Shown: positions 9,242-18,851, counted from the first letter of the stretch. The stretch is 64,000 bases of DNA from Palsa-1150 sp036490515 (GCA_036490515.1 DASXDU010000011.1:991351-1055350), one strand, 5' to 3'. Made by a program: numbers and translations. The notes: generated by a model from the sequence alone, not told the origin.

Positions 9242-10609
9242 TCATTTCACGCCGACGCTGAGCGGGTTTCTCCGGGTGGGAACCGCAGGGGCAGCGTGCG
9301 CGGTCGGCGCCGCGGACGCCGACGGCGTCGCGGACGGAAGCGACGCGACGACGGTGCTCGGGGCGCTCGATGCCTCCGGCGCGGGGACAGCTGGCTCGAG
9401 CATCACGGACACCGATGCGGGGGGCGCGCCGGGAGCGGCCGTCGGCTCGCCGACGGAAGTCGTCGCCGATGCGGGCCGGGCGGCCTCTCGCCCTACCGCA
9501 ACCACCGCGATCAGTGCGGCCCCGACGAGCGCCGCCCCGACGGCGACCATCACCCAGCGCCGCGACGCTGCCACGGGCGGAGTGTGGGCGCTCACGAGAG
9601 CATGCGGCGTCTCTCCCGATGCCATGCGCGACGAATCGTGCACCGTGTCGGCGAAACCGGCCGCCTGAGCGACGTGCGACGGCGGCAGGGAAGACGCGAC
9701 GATCCGTGCGATGCGCTCCGCCGACACCGAGTGGGACGGCGCGAAGGGCGCGAGGGCCTGCGCGAACTCGCTGACATCCGCATAGCGATCGGCAGGTAGC
9801 TTGCGCAGGCACCGCATGACGACGGCGCAGAGCTCCGGCGCGAGATCGGGCCTCAGCTCCGCGAGGGGCGTCGGCGCGTCGTTGAAGATCCGGGACGCCA
9901 CGTGCATGACGCTGTCTCCAACGAACGGCGGCCTGCCCGCGAGGGCCTCGAAGAGGATCGTGCCCAGGGACCAGATGTCCGCGCGGCCGTCGACGTCGTG
10001 CGCCCGCACGAGCTGCTCGGGCGGCGAGTAGATGGGAGACCCCACGAACGACGATGTCGTCGTGAGGGTGCCCGGGGCGCCCGCCGAGAGCAGCGCCTTC
10101 GAGATGCCGAAGTCGAGCACCTTGACGATCGAGGTTCCGTCGGGCCGCGTCGTTACGAACAGGTTCGACGGCTTGAGATCGCGGTGGATGATCCCGGCTG
10201 CGTGCGCCTCGGCGATCGCCTCGCAAGCCTGGAGCACGAAGGCGACTGCGTCTTCCGTTGGCAGCGTACCGCGAGCCGCGATCGTCTCCGCGAGGTCGTG
10301 GCCATCGAGGTACTCCATGACGATGTAGGGAGCGCCGCCCTCGAGTTCGCCGACGTCGAGGACGCGGGCGACGTGTTCTCCTCGGATCGCGGCGGCCGCT
10401 CGTGCCTCGCGCGTGAACCGGAGCAGCGCGTTCGGGCTGGCCTTCGCCTCGGGCAACAGCATCTTGATGGCGACCCGCTGGCCGAGCGCTTCATGCATCG
10501 CCGCGACCACCACGCCCATCCCCCCGTGCCCTACGACCCGTTCGACACGGTACTTGCCGGCAACGAGCTCCCCGATGGCCACGGGCGGGGGCGGCGGGGT
10601 GGAGGGCAT
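9242..10609 (-). CDS. Membrane Ser/Thr protein kinase
   Basis: 455 residues. The bacterial Hanks-type kinase domain spans about residues 18-285: glycine loop GHGGMGVVVAA, VAIK lysine, catalytic loop HRDLKPSN, DFGISK, and the SPIYSPPEQ segment after the activation loop. One membrane helix follows (WVMVAVGAALVGAALIAVVAVG), then an Ala/Pro/Ser-rich extracytoplasmic tail of about 80 residues with no recognised sensor fold. ATG 10609 is chosen because residues before it do not fit the family. It is transcribed away from the PEGA-domain gene with 78 bases between, so the two may share a promoter region. The target is unknown. Confidence 0.92.
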   Translation of the reverse strand: MPSTPPPPPVAIGELVAGKYRVERVVGHGGMGVVVAAMHEALGQRVAIKMLLPEAKASPNALLRFTREARAAAAIRGEHVARVLDVGELEGGAPYIVMEYLDGHDLAETIAARGTLPTEDAVAFVLQACEAIAEAHAAGIIHRDLKPSNLFVTTRPDGTSIVKVLDFGISKALLSAGAPGTLTTTSSFVGSPIYSPPEQLVRAHDVDGRADIWSLGTILFEALAGRPPFVGDSVMHVASRIFNDAPTPLAELRPDLAPELCAVVMRCLRKLPADRYADVSEFAQALAPFAPSHSVSAERIARIVASSLPPSHVAQAAGFADTVHDSSRMASGETPHALVSAHTPPVAASRRWVMVAVGAALVGAALIAVVAVGREAARPASATTSVGEPTAAPGAPPASVSVMLEPAVPAPEASSAPSTVVASLPSATPSASAAPTAHAAPAVPTRRNPLSVGVK

Positions 10610-10687
10610 GCGGCAGTGGAAGAGGCTACACGCGGTTGAGGGTCGCGCAAGAAGACCACCCCCCATGTGGTAGCCTCGGCACCCCTC

Positions 10688-12448
10688 ATGGCGCGCGCCA
10701 CGCTCGCCGGGCTTTGCCTGCTCGCCAGCCTCGTGGCGTCGACGGCACGCGAGCACTCCGCGCACGCGCAGCACCCGCAAGGACCACGGCAGAAGCCGCT
10801 CGCGCAATCGCTGCCTCCCGACGCGAAGCGCGACTACGACGCGGGCAAACTCCTCTTCGAGGACGGCGACTATGCGACCGCCCTCCTCAAGTACCGCGCC
10901 GCGTACGACCGCACGCATGACGCTCGCCTGCTGTGGAACGTGGCGGTCTGCCAGAAGGACCTGCGTCACTACGCGAAAGCGGCCGCGACGCTCGAGCGCT
11001 ACCTGACCGAAGGCGGCGGCGCCCTGTCCTCGGGAGATCGCCGCGACGCGCGGGATCTGCTCCACGCCATCGATCCGTTCACCGTCCCGATGACCCTCGT
11101 GGTCTCCGAGCCGGGCGCCGAGATCTGGATCGACGACGCGCTCGTCGGCCGGTCACCGCTCACGGGGCCCATCTCGCTCGACATGGGCACGCGCCGGCTG
11201 CGCGTCCGCAAGGACGGGTTCCGCGTGCTCGAGGAGGAGTTCCCCGTGGGCGGCAGCGCGGCAACCACGGTGGAGGTGAAGCTCGAGCGGCAGGCCGGAC
11301 GGTTGCAGCTCCACGTTCCTCAGGATGCGAAGGTCTTCATCGACGAGCGCGAGGCAGGACACGGCCCCCTGGTGGACGCCGAGCTGCCCGTCGGCGCACA
11401 TGCCATGCGCGTCGTTGCGCCCCACATGCGGCCGTTCCAGACCGACGTTCTCGTCGAGGACGGGCGAACGAGGGCCCTCGACATCGCCCTCGATCCCGAG
11501 GCCGCGCCCTCCGCCGAAGTCCACGTCGCGGTGAGCTGCGAAGGCCCGGACCCCTTGCCTCCGCAGGACGTCGTCGTCTTCTTCGACGATGCGACGGAGT
11601 CCGCTCTGCCCCTCGGTGCGCGCATTCGCCGCGAGCCTGGGCGCGAGGTGGTCGCCTACGTCGCGTTTCGCGTCGCGCCAGGGCATCACACCGTGCACGT
11701 CGCCTCGCTCCGTTGCAACTCCCAGGATACGGCGATCGACGTTCGCGAAGGGGGCACCGCGGACGTTCGCGGCGCGCTCGTGCCCTCGAACAGCTGGCTG
11801 GACGGCAGCCCGGCAGGGAGCCCGGATGGGTGGCGGCTCGCCGCGGGCCTGCTCGAGAGCTCCGAGACCTTCACGCGGTACGCAGGCTTCTTCTCGACGA
11901 CGGCGATCGCAAAGCTCAATCCGGACGCGGTGACCCTCGTCGGGCCGTACGCGACGGCAGGGCTCCAGGGCCGCTGGCTGACCGCCCTGGTCGACGCACG
12001 CTTCCAGGTCGCTCGCACCACCGGCAACACGACCCTGGACAGCCAAACCGTCGCCTACGACTCGACGCTCTCGCAGTGGAGCGTCGGCGTCCGGCCGGGC
12101 GTCCGGCTGCCGCTCGCGTTTGCCGCCATCAGCACGGGCGTCGGTCTCCACGTCGGCCAGTACTTCTTCAGCCCCGATTCGGTCGGCACCTCCCAGTCGG
12201 GCCTCTTTTACAGCGTCTCGTACTGGGGCGCGCTCGACGCGCAGCCGACCTGCGAATGGGGACTGCAGGTCGGGGCGTCGGTCAGCTACGACAGCTACTC
12301 GGTGGTCACGCAGCAGACGGCCGAAGAGGGCAGCGGCGTCGGAAACGGAATCGTCAGCACCCTCTGGCTGGGCGCCATCTTCACGCCGAACTCACTCTGC
12401 GAACGGCGGCGTTCGGGCTCCTTCCGCATCGAGGGCACGACGCGCTGA
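10688..12448 (+). CDS. TPR and PEGA-domain envelope protein
   Basis: 586 residues with a signal peptide. TPR-like helices come first (RDYDAGKLLFEDGDYATALLKYRAAY and on, roughly residues 50-110). At least two PEGA-like domains follow (GAEIWIDDALVGRSPL; AKVFIDEREAGHGPL). The last 200 residues look like a beta-rich, possibly outer-membrane domain (GVRPGVRLPLAFAAISTGVGLHVGQYFF). ATG 10688 directly precedes the leader; an in-frame GTG at 10667 is less likely. PEGA proteins of this type are frequent beside Ser/Thr kinases in myxobacteria, as here. Function is not known. Confidence 0.8.
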   Translation: MARATLAGLCLLASLVASTAREHSAHAQHPQGPRQKPLAQSLPPDAKRDYDAGKLLFEDGDYATALLKYRAAYDRTHDARLLWNVAVCQKDLRHYAKAAATLERYLTEGGGALSSGDRRDARDLLHAIDPFTVPMTLVVSEPGAEIWIDDALVGRSPLTGPISLDMGTRRLRVRKDGFRVLEEEFPVGGSAATTVEVKLERQAGRLQLHVPQDAKVFIDEREAGHGPLVDAELPVGAHAMRVVAPHMRPFQTDVLVEDGRTRALDIALDPEAAPSAEVHVAVSCEGPDPLPPQDVVVFFDDATESALPLGARIRREPGREVVAYVAFRVAPGHHTVHVASLRCNSQDTAIDVREGGTADVRGALVPSNSWLDGSPAGSPDGWRLAAGLLESSETFTRYAGFFSTTAIAKLNPDAVTLVGPYATAGLQGRWLTALVDARFQVARTTGNTTLDSQTVAYDSTLSQWSVGVRPGVRLPLAFAAISTGVGLHVGQYFFSPDSVGTSQSGLFYSVSYWGALDAQPTCEWGLQVGASVSYDSYSVVTQQTAEEGSGVGNGIVSTLWLGAIFTPNSLCERRRSGSFRIEGTTR

Positions 12449-12452
12449 GCGG

Positions 12453-12836
12453 TCAAAGGAGCCGGACGAACGCCTCGAGGAGGGCAGGCGATACCTCGCG
12501 GGCCACATGCGTCTCGGCGATCCACGCCCTCGAGCGGGCGAGGACTGCCCGCCGACCGGCGTACGCCGCCAGCGCCTGCCCGAGCACGAAGATGGGGAAC
12601 GCCGTGACGAGGACCGTGATGTAGGGAGCTCGCTCCTCGATCGCGGCGAAGAGCAGCCCCCCCAGCAGGCGGTACCCGATGAACGCTGCGATCGCCGCCG
12701 CCGCGAGCACGGGGATTCCCACGAGCCGTCGTGCGCGGCGCGCGCGCACCACGAGCATGGCGAGCGCCGCCGCCTCTCCGTCCGTGGCCAGCTCCGCGAG
12801 CACGCGGTACGGCTGGGGTGTCGCCATGTACTCCAT
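12453..12836 (-). CDS. Small membrane protein of unknown function
   Basis: 127 residues with two hydrophobic helices (GIPVLAAAAIAAFIGYRLLGGLLFAA and YITVLVTAFPIFVLGQALAAYA) flanked by arginine-rich segments. No family is recognised. The start is ATG 12836 or ATG 12827 three codons later. It converges on the PEGA gene with four bases between the stops and lies downstream of a TetR gene on the same strand. Codon use fits the genome. Confidence 0.6.
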   Translation of the reverse strand: MEYMATPQPYRVLAELATDGEAAALAMLVVRARRARRLVGIPVLAAAAIAAFIGYRLLGGLLFAAIEERAPYITVLVTAFPIFVLGQALAAYAGRRAVLARSRAWIAETHVAREVSPALLEAFVRLL

Positions 12837-12907
12837 CGACGACCTCGCGTCGCGGCCTCCTAGGGTCTACCCCCCCGAACCCGACCGTCGACCCTGGGCA
12901 ACGCGCC

Positions 12908-13489
12908 TCAGCGCTTCAACGCAGCGCGCAACATGAAACCGAGCTGTTCGCGCGCCGCCTTCACGCCGAGCCCGATCTCGCCGCGGAGCGCGTCCCACGT
13001 CCGACCCGAGCCCACCAGCGCGACGGCCCGCTCCGCCGCCTGGCTGTCGAAGGACTCGGCGATCTCGCTCGAGAAGAAGCGAGCGGCCTCCTTCCGGCGC
13101 TCACGCGCGGCATCGTCGAGCGCGCGGGCAACCGATGGAGAGCGCGCCAGCACGACGGCTGCGGCCCGGCGCATCGCGCTCGATGCCTCGAGCGACCGGG
13201 CCCGCGCAGCGACGAAGGCCTCGAGCCGTTCGTCGAACGACCCGCCCTCGCGGATGGCCGGATGGGCGAGGCGCTCCACGTGGTGCTTGGCGACGGCGAG
13301 CAGCAGCTCCTCGCGCGACGCGAAGTGCTGCGCGATCGACCGTACGGCCACTCCTGCGCGGTCGGCGATCTCGGCCGCCGTTGGCTCGATCCGCCCTTCG
13401 TCCAGCAGGTCCGTGAGAGCCCCGACGATTGCGGCACGCGTTCGCTTGGTGCGCTCGCGCCTGCCGTCGATCTTGACGGCAGGCTTCAC
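12908..13489 (-). CDS. TetR-family transcriptional regulator
   Basis: 193 residues. An N-terminal helix-turn-helix of TetR type is seen: TRAAIVGALTDLLDEG, then PTAAEIADRAGVAVRSIAQHFASREELL. The C-terminal ligand domain is helical and unassigned. It starts at GTG 13489, whose last two bases belong to the TGA stop of the polyphosphate glucokinase gene (GTGA overlap), so the two are translationally coupled. The HTH places SIAQHF where many TetR proteins have LYYHF. The ligand is unknown. Confidence 0.85.
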   Translation of the reverse strand: MKPAVKIDGRRERTKRTRAAIVGALTDLLDEGRIEPTAAEIADRAGVAVRSIAQHFASREELLLAVAKHHVERLAHPAIREGGSFDERLEAFVAARARSLEASSAMRRAAAVVLARSPSVARALDDAARERRKEAARFFSSEIAESFDSQAAERAVALVGSGRTWDALRGEIGLGVKAAREQLGFMLRAALKR

Positions 13490-14229
13490 GAGCGCCCTTT
13501 CTTCGGGATGGCGCGGCGGGCACTCTCGGGCTCGCCCGCGGCGCGACCGTCCCAGAGCGCGATGCCCCCGAGCAGGCCGGCGACGTTCGAGGTGACCGTG
13601 ACGTTGCCCGGCAGATCGACCTTGAGGTGCTTGGCGTTGCCCCCGCCGAGATAGACACGGTCCGGATTCCAGACAGGCTCGATCTGGGCGAGCGCCTGCT
13701 CGACGTGCCGGTTCCACTTCTTCTTTCCGTCGCGCTCGAGCGCACGAGCACCGAGCATCTCTTCGTAGGTCTTTCCCTTACGGAACGGGTGGTGCGCGAG
13801 CTCGAGGTTCGGGATGTACACGCCGTCGTAGAAGAGCGCGCACCCGAGGCCCGTCCCGAGGGTCAGGACCATCTCGAGCCCCTTTCCCCCGATGACTCCG
13901 AACCCCTGCACGCCGGCGTCGTTCAGCACGCGCGTCGGCTTGCCCAGTCGCTTCGTGAGGGTCTCGGCGAGCGGGACGTCGCGCCAGGTGGGGTGGAGGT
14001 TGGGCGCGGTCTTCACGACGCCCCGAAAGACCACCCCGGGGAAGCCCGTGGACACCCGGTCGAACGGCGCGAGCGGCTTCACGAGCTTGACGAGAGCGCC
14101 GACGATGGCGGCGGGTGTGGCGGGGCGCGGCGTCTCGACGCGTGCGCGATCGCAGAGTGGGTTGCCGTGGTCGTCGAGGACGATCGCCTTGAGACCCGTT
14201 CCCCCGATGTCGATTGCCAGAGTGCGCAT
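13486..14229 (-). CDS. ppgK: Polyphosphate glucokinase (ROK family)
   Basis: 247 residues, the expected size of PpgK. The phosphate-binding motif is DIGGTGLKAIVLDDHG at the N-terminus; the second motif LTLGTGLGCALFYDG lies near residue 130, and LNDAGVQGFG supplies the catalytic Asp region. The enzyme phosphorylates glucose with polyphosphate (and often ATP). PNLHPTW and LELAHHPFRKGKTYEEMLG agree with PpgK rather than general ROK sugar kinases. Its stop overlaps the start of a TetR gene, suggesting one transcript. Start ATG 14229 gives the canonical N-terminus. Confidence 0.88.
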   Translation of the reverse strand: MRTLAIDIGGTGLKAIVLDDHGNPLCDRARVETPRPATPAAIVGALVKLVKPLAPFDRVSTGFPGVVFRGVVKTAPNLHPTWRDVPLAETLTKRLGKPTRVLNDAGVQGFGVIGGKGLEMVLTLGTGLGCALFYDGVYIPNLELAHHPFRKGKTYEEMLGARALERDGKKKWNRHVEQALAQIEPVWNPDRVYLGGGNAKHLKVDLPGNVTVTSNVAGLLGGIALWDGRAAGEPESARRAIPKKGRS

Positions 14230-14285
14230 GCCTTGGAGCCTCGGCGCGCATCCTAGTCAAAACTCGGGGTCGCGGGTGCGCGACC

Positions 14286-15053
14286 CTACTTCGGGGACGG
14301 CACGGGGGGAGCCGGGGGAGCCGGCGCCGGGGGAGCCGCAGGCGGAGGTGCAGCAGCGGGCTTCGGGTAGCGGGTCTGCGCGTCGTGGAAAAATCGAGCA
14401 AGCTCCTCGCAACCGACGGCGTTGTCCACCACCTCGGCCGCCAGGGCAGCGACGTCGAACTCCGGGTTCATCGGCTGCGCACTCGCCGACGAGAAGGCCG
14501 TGAGCTCCGCGTCCTTCAACCCGCAATCGCGCGCGACCGACGAGAACGCGCTCGCCGCCGCCGTGGGGTCGATCGAGGCGTAGAAGCCGCCCGGTGCGGC
14601 CGGCTCCTTCAACCGGAACGTGAGCCGCGCGATCGCCTTTGCCGCGAGAGGATCCGCCTTCTTCGGGGCCGCGCCGGTGACCCGGACCTCGACGGCGTAG
14701 TCGTACGGTTCCGAGGCGTCGCGGGCGACCTGCACGCCGTAGGCGCGCAGCCGCTGGCGAACGAGGGACGCCACGTCGTTCGGCGCGTCCGACGGCACGC
14801 AAGCGGCGTTCCTCAGATCCTCGGACTCCATCGTGCCCTCGAGCTGCGCGTATCCGCACTCCCGGGCGCCCTGCGAGTCGTCGCCGCCTGCGAGGCGGAC
14901 GAGGACCCGGAGCTGCCGGTACGCATCCGGCGGGACGTGCTGGAGAGGGCGCATCTCCTGCGACGTGCCCATGACGCCGTCGACGCGGATGGGCGTGTGC
15001 CCGCAGGCGACGAGAAGAACGGCGAAGGACGCGAGGGACGCAGGCAGGCGCAT
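14286..15053 (-). CDS. Putative lipoprotein of unknown function
   Basis: 255 residues. The leader LASFAVLLVAC gives a lipobox with cysteine at position 17. The middle holds alternating strands and helices without a recognised domain, and the C-terminus is Pro/Ala-rich (PAAAPPPAAPPAPAPP). It lies between ppgK and the divergent methyltransferase gene. No functional assignment is possible. Confidence 0.7.
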   Translation of the reverse strand: MRLPASLASFAVLLVACGHTPIRVDGVMGTSQEMRPLQHVPPDAYRQLRVLVRLAGGDDSQGARECGYAQLEGTMESEDLRNAACVPSDAPNDVASLVRQRLRAYGVQVARDASEPYDYAVEVRVTGAAPKKADPLAAKAIARLTFRLKEPAAPGGFYASIDPTAAASAFSSVARDCGLKDAELTAFSSASAQPMNPEFDVAALAAEVVDNAVGCEELARFFHDAQTRYPKPAAAPPPAAPPAPAPPAPPVPSPK

Positions 15054-15085
15054 GGATCGATCTTGTCGTAGCGTGGGAGCCGCCG

Positions 15086-16615
15086 ATGCAGAACGACCCG
15101 GGCGCAGGTTACCTCACCGACGTGCCCTACGTGCGGCAGTTCTGCAAGGAGCTCGCGCCTCCCCTGCTGCGCGCGGCCGCCGCACTCAACGGCTTCACGC
15201 CGCCCCCGGCGGACGACTTCGACTACTGCGAGCTCGGGTGCGGGCCGGGCGACACGATGAACACGCTCGCAGCCGCACACCCTCGCGCGCGCTTCGTCGG
15301 GGTGGACCTCGACGAGGCACACGTGGCCGCGGGCCGCGAACTCGCGTCGCGCGGGGGCCTTGCGAACGTCCGCTACGTCCATGGCGATCTCGCGCGCCTC
15401 CACGCGTCGGACCTTCCCGCGTGCGACTACGTCGTCGCGCACGGCGTCCTCTCCTGGGTCCCGGCAACGACGCGAGCGGCGCTCGTCGAGCTCGCGGCCG
15501 CGCGGCTCAAGCCGGGCGGCGTCCTCTACGTGTCGTACAACGCGCTCCCGGGATGGGCGGCAGTCGAACCGCTGCGGCGACTCCTCCGGGAGCTCGCAGA
15601 CCGAGCCGATGGATCGAGGATCGAACGCGCGCACCACGCGTCGATGGCCGCGCAGCTGCTGCGCGACTGCGGCGCCGAATACTTCACGAGCAACCCCGCG
15701 GCCAGCGAGATGCTGACGACCGTGCTCCGCATGGGGCCGACCTACGCCGCGCACGAGTACCTCGGCGAGCACTGGAACCCCATGTACTTCGCCGACGTCG
15801 CACGCGAGATGTCCGCGCGCGGGCTGGCGTTCATCGGGCAATTGCCGCTCGCGTGGAACTACCGCGACCTCACGGTCCCGCAGACCGCGCTGGAGCTCTT
15901 CCGCGATGTGAGCGACCGCGCCACGTTCGAGAGCCTCAAGGACTTCGCGGTCAACGAGTTCTTCCGGGGAGACCTCTACGCGAAGAGCGGCGCGGGCCGC
16001 GATCCGGCGACGACCGAGGCCTACCTCGCCGAGACCGCGTTCGGCACGGCGGTCCCTGCAGCCGCCGTGAAGCGCGAGGTGCACCTGCGGCACCATGCGC
16101 TCCACTTCGACGATCCCGTCTCGGACGCGGTCATCCAACGACTCGCCGCGGCCCCCGCGACGCTCGCGGAGCTCGCGGGCGACGAGGCTCTCGCGTCCTT
16201 CGGTAACGACGCCGTACGCGGCACCGTTCACCGGTTGCTCCTCGGCGAGCAGCTCCTTCCCTTGCGGCCCGGCGTGGCGCCGGTGCCAGCCGATTACACG
16301 CGCGCGGTGCTCGACCAGCCCCTGACGCCGGAGAACCCCGTGATCCTCGCCTCCACCGTCGCCGGAACGGGCGTCGTCGTACCGACGCTGCAGGCGGTCG
16401 CGCTTCGCATGCTGACGGGCGTGGCCCCCGCCGATCGGCCGGCATGGGCGCGCGCCTTCGTGGCGCGCCAGCACGTGAAGCTCGTCGTGGGCGAGGCTGC
16501 CGTCCAGAGCGCGGAGGAGCAAGCGCGCGTGCTTCTCCAGGAGCTGGACACGTTTCGCGCCAAGCGTCTGCCGAAGCTCGTGGAGCTCGGTGTGATCGCG
16601 TCGACGGCGAGCTAG
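15086..16615 (+). CDS. Class I methyltransferase with methyltransferase regulatory domain
   Basis: 509 residues. The SAM-binding motif I is CELGCGPGDTMNTLA (about residues 50-65), with VGVDLDEAHVAAG as motif II and YVVAHGVLSWVP as the motif IV region. The middle (about 230-310) fits the methyltransferase regulatory domain, and the C-terminal part resembles the winged-helix module of PKMT-type proteins. Related proteins methylate outer-membrane or other proteins on lysine; the substrate here is not known. The start overlaps no gene, and the neighbour upstream is divergent. Confidence 0.85.
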   Translation: MQNDPGAGYLTDVPYVRQFCKELAPPLLRAAAALNGFTPPPADDFDYCELGCGPGDTMNTLAAAHPRARFVGVDLDEAHVAAGRELASRGGLANVRYVHGDLARLHASDLPACDYVVAHGVLSWVPATTRAALVELAAARLKPGGVLYVSYNALPGWAAVEPLRRLLRELADRADGSRIERAHHASMAAQLLRDCGAEYFTSNPAASEMLTTVLRMGPTYAAHEYLGEHWNPMYFADVAREMSARGLAFIGQLPLAWNYRDLTVPQTALELFRDVSDRATFESLKDFAVNEFFRGDLYAKSGAGRDPATTEAYLAETAFGTAVPAAAVKREVHLRHHALHFDDPVSDAVIQRLAAAPATLAELAGDEALASFGNDAVRGTVHRLLLGEQLLPLRPGVAPVPADYTRAVLDQPLTPENPVILASTVAGTGVVVPTLQAVALRMLTGVAPADRPAWARAFVARQHVKLVVGEAAVQSAEEQARVLLQELDTFRAKRLPKLVELGVIASTAS

Positions 16616-16642
16616 GCGCCGTTCGCAACGCCGACGCGGGCG

Positions 16643-17293
16643 TCAGAACCGCGTGGCGAGCGACAGCGAGAAGCCGCCGTGCCGAGGGTTGCCCGGCGCC
16701 ATGCCGACGGAGGGCTGGAAGCGCCGCACCTCCTCGAGGTAGTGCGATGCGCGTGCATCGTTGATCGAGTCGAGGACGAAGAAGGGAAGCGACAGAGACG
16801 CCACCCCAATTCCCGCGCCCTGCCATCCCCCCTTCCCGCTTGCCAGACCGTAGGCGGCGGCGCCAGCCCCGGCGAGAGCGAGCGACAGCTCGACGGCGCG
16901 ATAGACGACGAACCGCGACGAGGTCCCGCGAAGGTGGTCGATCTCGTCGGCGCGGTACCCGGTCGGATCGCGCGCGAGCTCACCCTGGTAGTGGCTGGTC
17001 TCGGCGCCGACCTGGACCGCATAGACCACCGCGCCGATCGTCTCGAGGCTCCCCATCGCGAGCCACGCGCCGCCGAGGCCCCGCGCGAGGTCCGCGTCGC
17101 GCGTCACCAGAAACCCGCCACCAACCGCCGCAGCCAGCCCGGTCGCCCCCACGAGGTAGGCGGACGCTTTCTCGCCACCGTAGTAATCGCGCATGTCCGA
17201 GCCCACGTCGTCGGCGCGGGCGGCGCCGCTCGACGTGAGCGCAGTCACGGCCGCCAGAACCGAGACGGCCGCGACGAGCGCCGCGCTCTTCAC
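16643..17293 (-). CDS. Membrane protein of unknown function
   Basis: 216 residues with a cleavable leader (SAALVAAVSVLAAVTALTSSGAARA) and two or three further hydrophobic stretches (YLVGATGLAAAVGGGFLV; AVELSLALAGAGAAAYGLA; GIGVASLSLPFFVLD). No family is recognised. It starts at GTG 17293 in a GTGA overlap with the stop of the dehydrogenase gene, so translation of the two is probably coupled. The reading frame is open far upstream, but that part is out of register with the dehydrogenase and is not coding. Confidence 0.7.
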   Translation of the reverse strand: MKSAALVAAVSVLAAVTALTSSGAARADDVGSDMRDYYGGEKASAYLVGATGLAAAVGGGFLVTRDADLARGLGGAWLAMGSLETIGAVVYAVQVGAETSHYQGELARDPTGYRADEIDHLRGTSSRFVVYRAVELSLALAGAGAAAYGLASGKGGWQGAGIGVASLSLPFFVLDSINDARASHYLEEVRRFQPSVGMAPGNPRHGGFSLSLATRF

Positions 17294-18192
17294 GACTGTG
17301 CCGCCGCTGGCCGGGGAAGTCGCGGTGGCTCGCTCCTCGACAACCCGAAGACGCGGCGGAAGAGGGCGTCGACGAGGCGCGTCGGCAGGAGCGGGAGGAG
17401 CCCCAGCGGGATCGCGAGGAACCAGGGGGCCACGTACCGAGCACGGGGCCACCGCGAGCCGATGGCGCGGCGCACCGCGCGGGCAACGTGGTCGGGCCCG
17501 AACGACGCCTTGTCGGACGCCGAGCGGATGGACCCGGCGAGCGCATACGACGTCGCGTAGGGCGACGCCTGCTGCCCCGCGGGGAGGGACCCGAACGCGC
17601 GCTCGGAGAAGTGCGATGCGATCGGCCCAGGCTCGATGAGCGCGACGTGCACGCCCAGCCCGCGGAGCTCCGCGCGCAGCGCGTCGGAGAGCGCCTCCAC
17701 TGCGTACTTCGATGCGTGGTAGGCGCCGAAGAAGGGGAACGTCACTCGTCCACCGATGCTGCTCACGTTGAGGATCCACCCGCGGCCACGCGCGAGCATC
17801 TCCGGCACGAACGCACGCGTCACCTCCATCAGCCCGAAGACGTTGGTGTCGAACTGTTCGCGCAGCGTCGCATCCGACACCTCGAGCAGAGGCCCCCCCT
17901 GCCCGTAGCCGGCGTTGTTCACGAGGACGTCCACGCCGTGTCCGCCCGTCTGTGCCCGAACGGAGTTCGCCGCGGCGGCGATGCTCTCCTTCGAGGTCAC
18001 GTCGAGCGTCAGCGTCGACAGCGCCAATCCCTGCGCGGCGGCCTCCTCGGCGAGGATAGCCAGCGACTTCGCGCTTCGCCCGGTGGCAAAGACGCGGTGG
18101 CCGTGCCCGGCGAGGTCGAGGGCGAGGTGCCTGCCGATGCCGGCGGTGGCGCCGGTAACCAGCACGGTGCGGGGGCTCCGATGGTCGATCAT
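17290..18192 (-). CDS. Short-chain dehydrogenase/reductase
   Basis: 300 residues of a classical SDR. The nucleotide-binding motif is TGATAGIG near the N-terminus, followed by NNAGYG, the catalytic serine of LNVSSIGG, and the YHASK Tyr-Lys pair. The C-terminal tail of about 60 residues (PWFLAIPLGLLPLLPTRLVDALFRRVFG) is hydrophobic and may bind membrane. ATG 18192 follows a purine-rich AGGAAAAGG. An operator-like sequence at 18218-18233 lies just upstream and is shared with the next TetR gene, which very probably represses this gene. Substrate unknown. Confidence 0.9.
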   Translation of the reverse strand: MIDHRSPRTVLVTGATAGIGRHLALDLAGHGHRVFATGRSAKSLAILAEEAAAQGLALSTLTLDVTSKESIAAAANSVRAQTGGHGVDVLVNNAGYGQGGPLLEVSDATLREQFDTNVFGLMEVTRAFVPEMLARGRGWILNVSSIGGRVTFPFFGAYHASKYAVEALSDALRAELRGLGVHVALIEPGPIASHFSERAFGSLPAGQQASPYATSYALAGSIRSASDKASFGPDHVARAVRRAIGSRWPRARYVAPWFLAIPLGLLPLLPTRLVDALFRRVFGLSRSEPPRLPRPAAAQS

Positions 18193-18217
18193 GATGCCTT
18201 TTCCTGGGGTTTGTCGG

Positions 18218-18233
18218 TTGAACGTTCATTCAA
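18218..18233. promoter_or_regulatory. Candidate TetR operator upstream of the dehydrogenase gene
   Basis: TTGAACGTTCATTCAA, with outer arms TTGAA/TTCAA and an inner perfect GAACGTTC. It shares GAAYGTTCATTC with the site before the TetR gene at 18852-18863. Its centre is about 33 bases upstream of the dehydrogenase start, which suits repression. The matching pair is seen directly; binding is inferred. Confidence 0.6.
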
Positions 18234-18272
18234 TCTGGAGACAACACGAATCCTCGGTGCAGTCCCGAGCGG

Positions 18273-18842
18273 CTAGGCGCGAACGGCCTCCCAGCAGCAG
18301 CGTTCCGCATCCATGAGCGCGGGCTTGTCGAGCGGGACCCGCCCCTCGAGCCCCGCGCGGAAGACTCCGAGAAACGCGCCGTTCACGAGCTCGACGAGTA
18401 GCCCCGGATGGAGGTTCTTGATCGCCTCCGACACCTGCGCGCGCTTCACCATCTCGATCCCGAACTCGACCGTCTGGTTCTCGATGGCGCGGCTCTCCTC
18501 GTCCAGGTACGAGCCGTGGTGGTGGAGTTCGAGGAACGCGAGCTCCTTCGGGTGGGTGAGCGCGAAGTCCGCCATGCGGTCCCAGATCGTCCGGAACTGC
18601 TCGCGCACGGGGCGATCGAACGGGAAGTCACGCACGATGCGCGCGCTGATTTCCGCCTTCCACCGCTTGTAGAGCGCGTTGACCAGCGCCTCCTTGCTCG
18701 CGAAGTAGTGGTAGATCGTGCCCGACGCGACGCCCGCTCGATCGGCGACCGAGGGGACCGAGGTGCCGTGGAAACCGCGCTCGACGAAGAGATCGAGCGC
18801 TGCGGCCAGGATGGCCTCGGCCTTGTCCGTCTCGTGCGCCAT
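18273..18842 (-). CDS. TetR-family regulator, likely repressor of the adjacent dehydrogenase
   Basis: 189 residues. The DNA-binding domain is canonical: AILAAALDLFVERGFHGTS, then VPSVADRAGVASGTIYHYFASKEALVNALYKRW. The C-terminal domain has FLELHHHGSYLDEESRA, with a run of histidines that may line the effector pocket. Similar operator-like sequences lie before its own start and before the dehydrogenase, so it probably controls both. The effector is unknown. Confidence 0.9.
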   Translation of the reverse strand: MAHETDKAEAILAAALDLFVERGFHGTSVPSVADRAGVASGTIYHYFASKEALVNALYKRWKAEISARIVRDFPFDRPVREQFRTIWDRMADFALTHPKELAFLELHHHGSYLDEESRAIENQTVEFGIEMVKRAQVSEAIKNLHPGLLVELVNGAFLGVFRAGLEGRVPLDKPALMDAERCCWEAVRA

Positions 18843-18851
18843 GGCTCGACT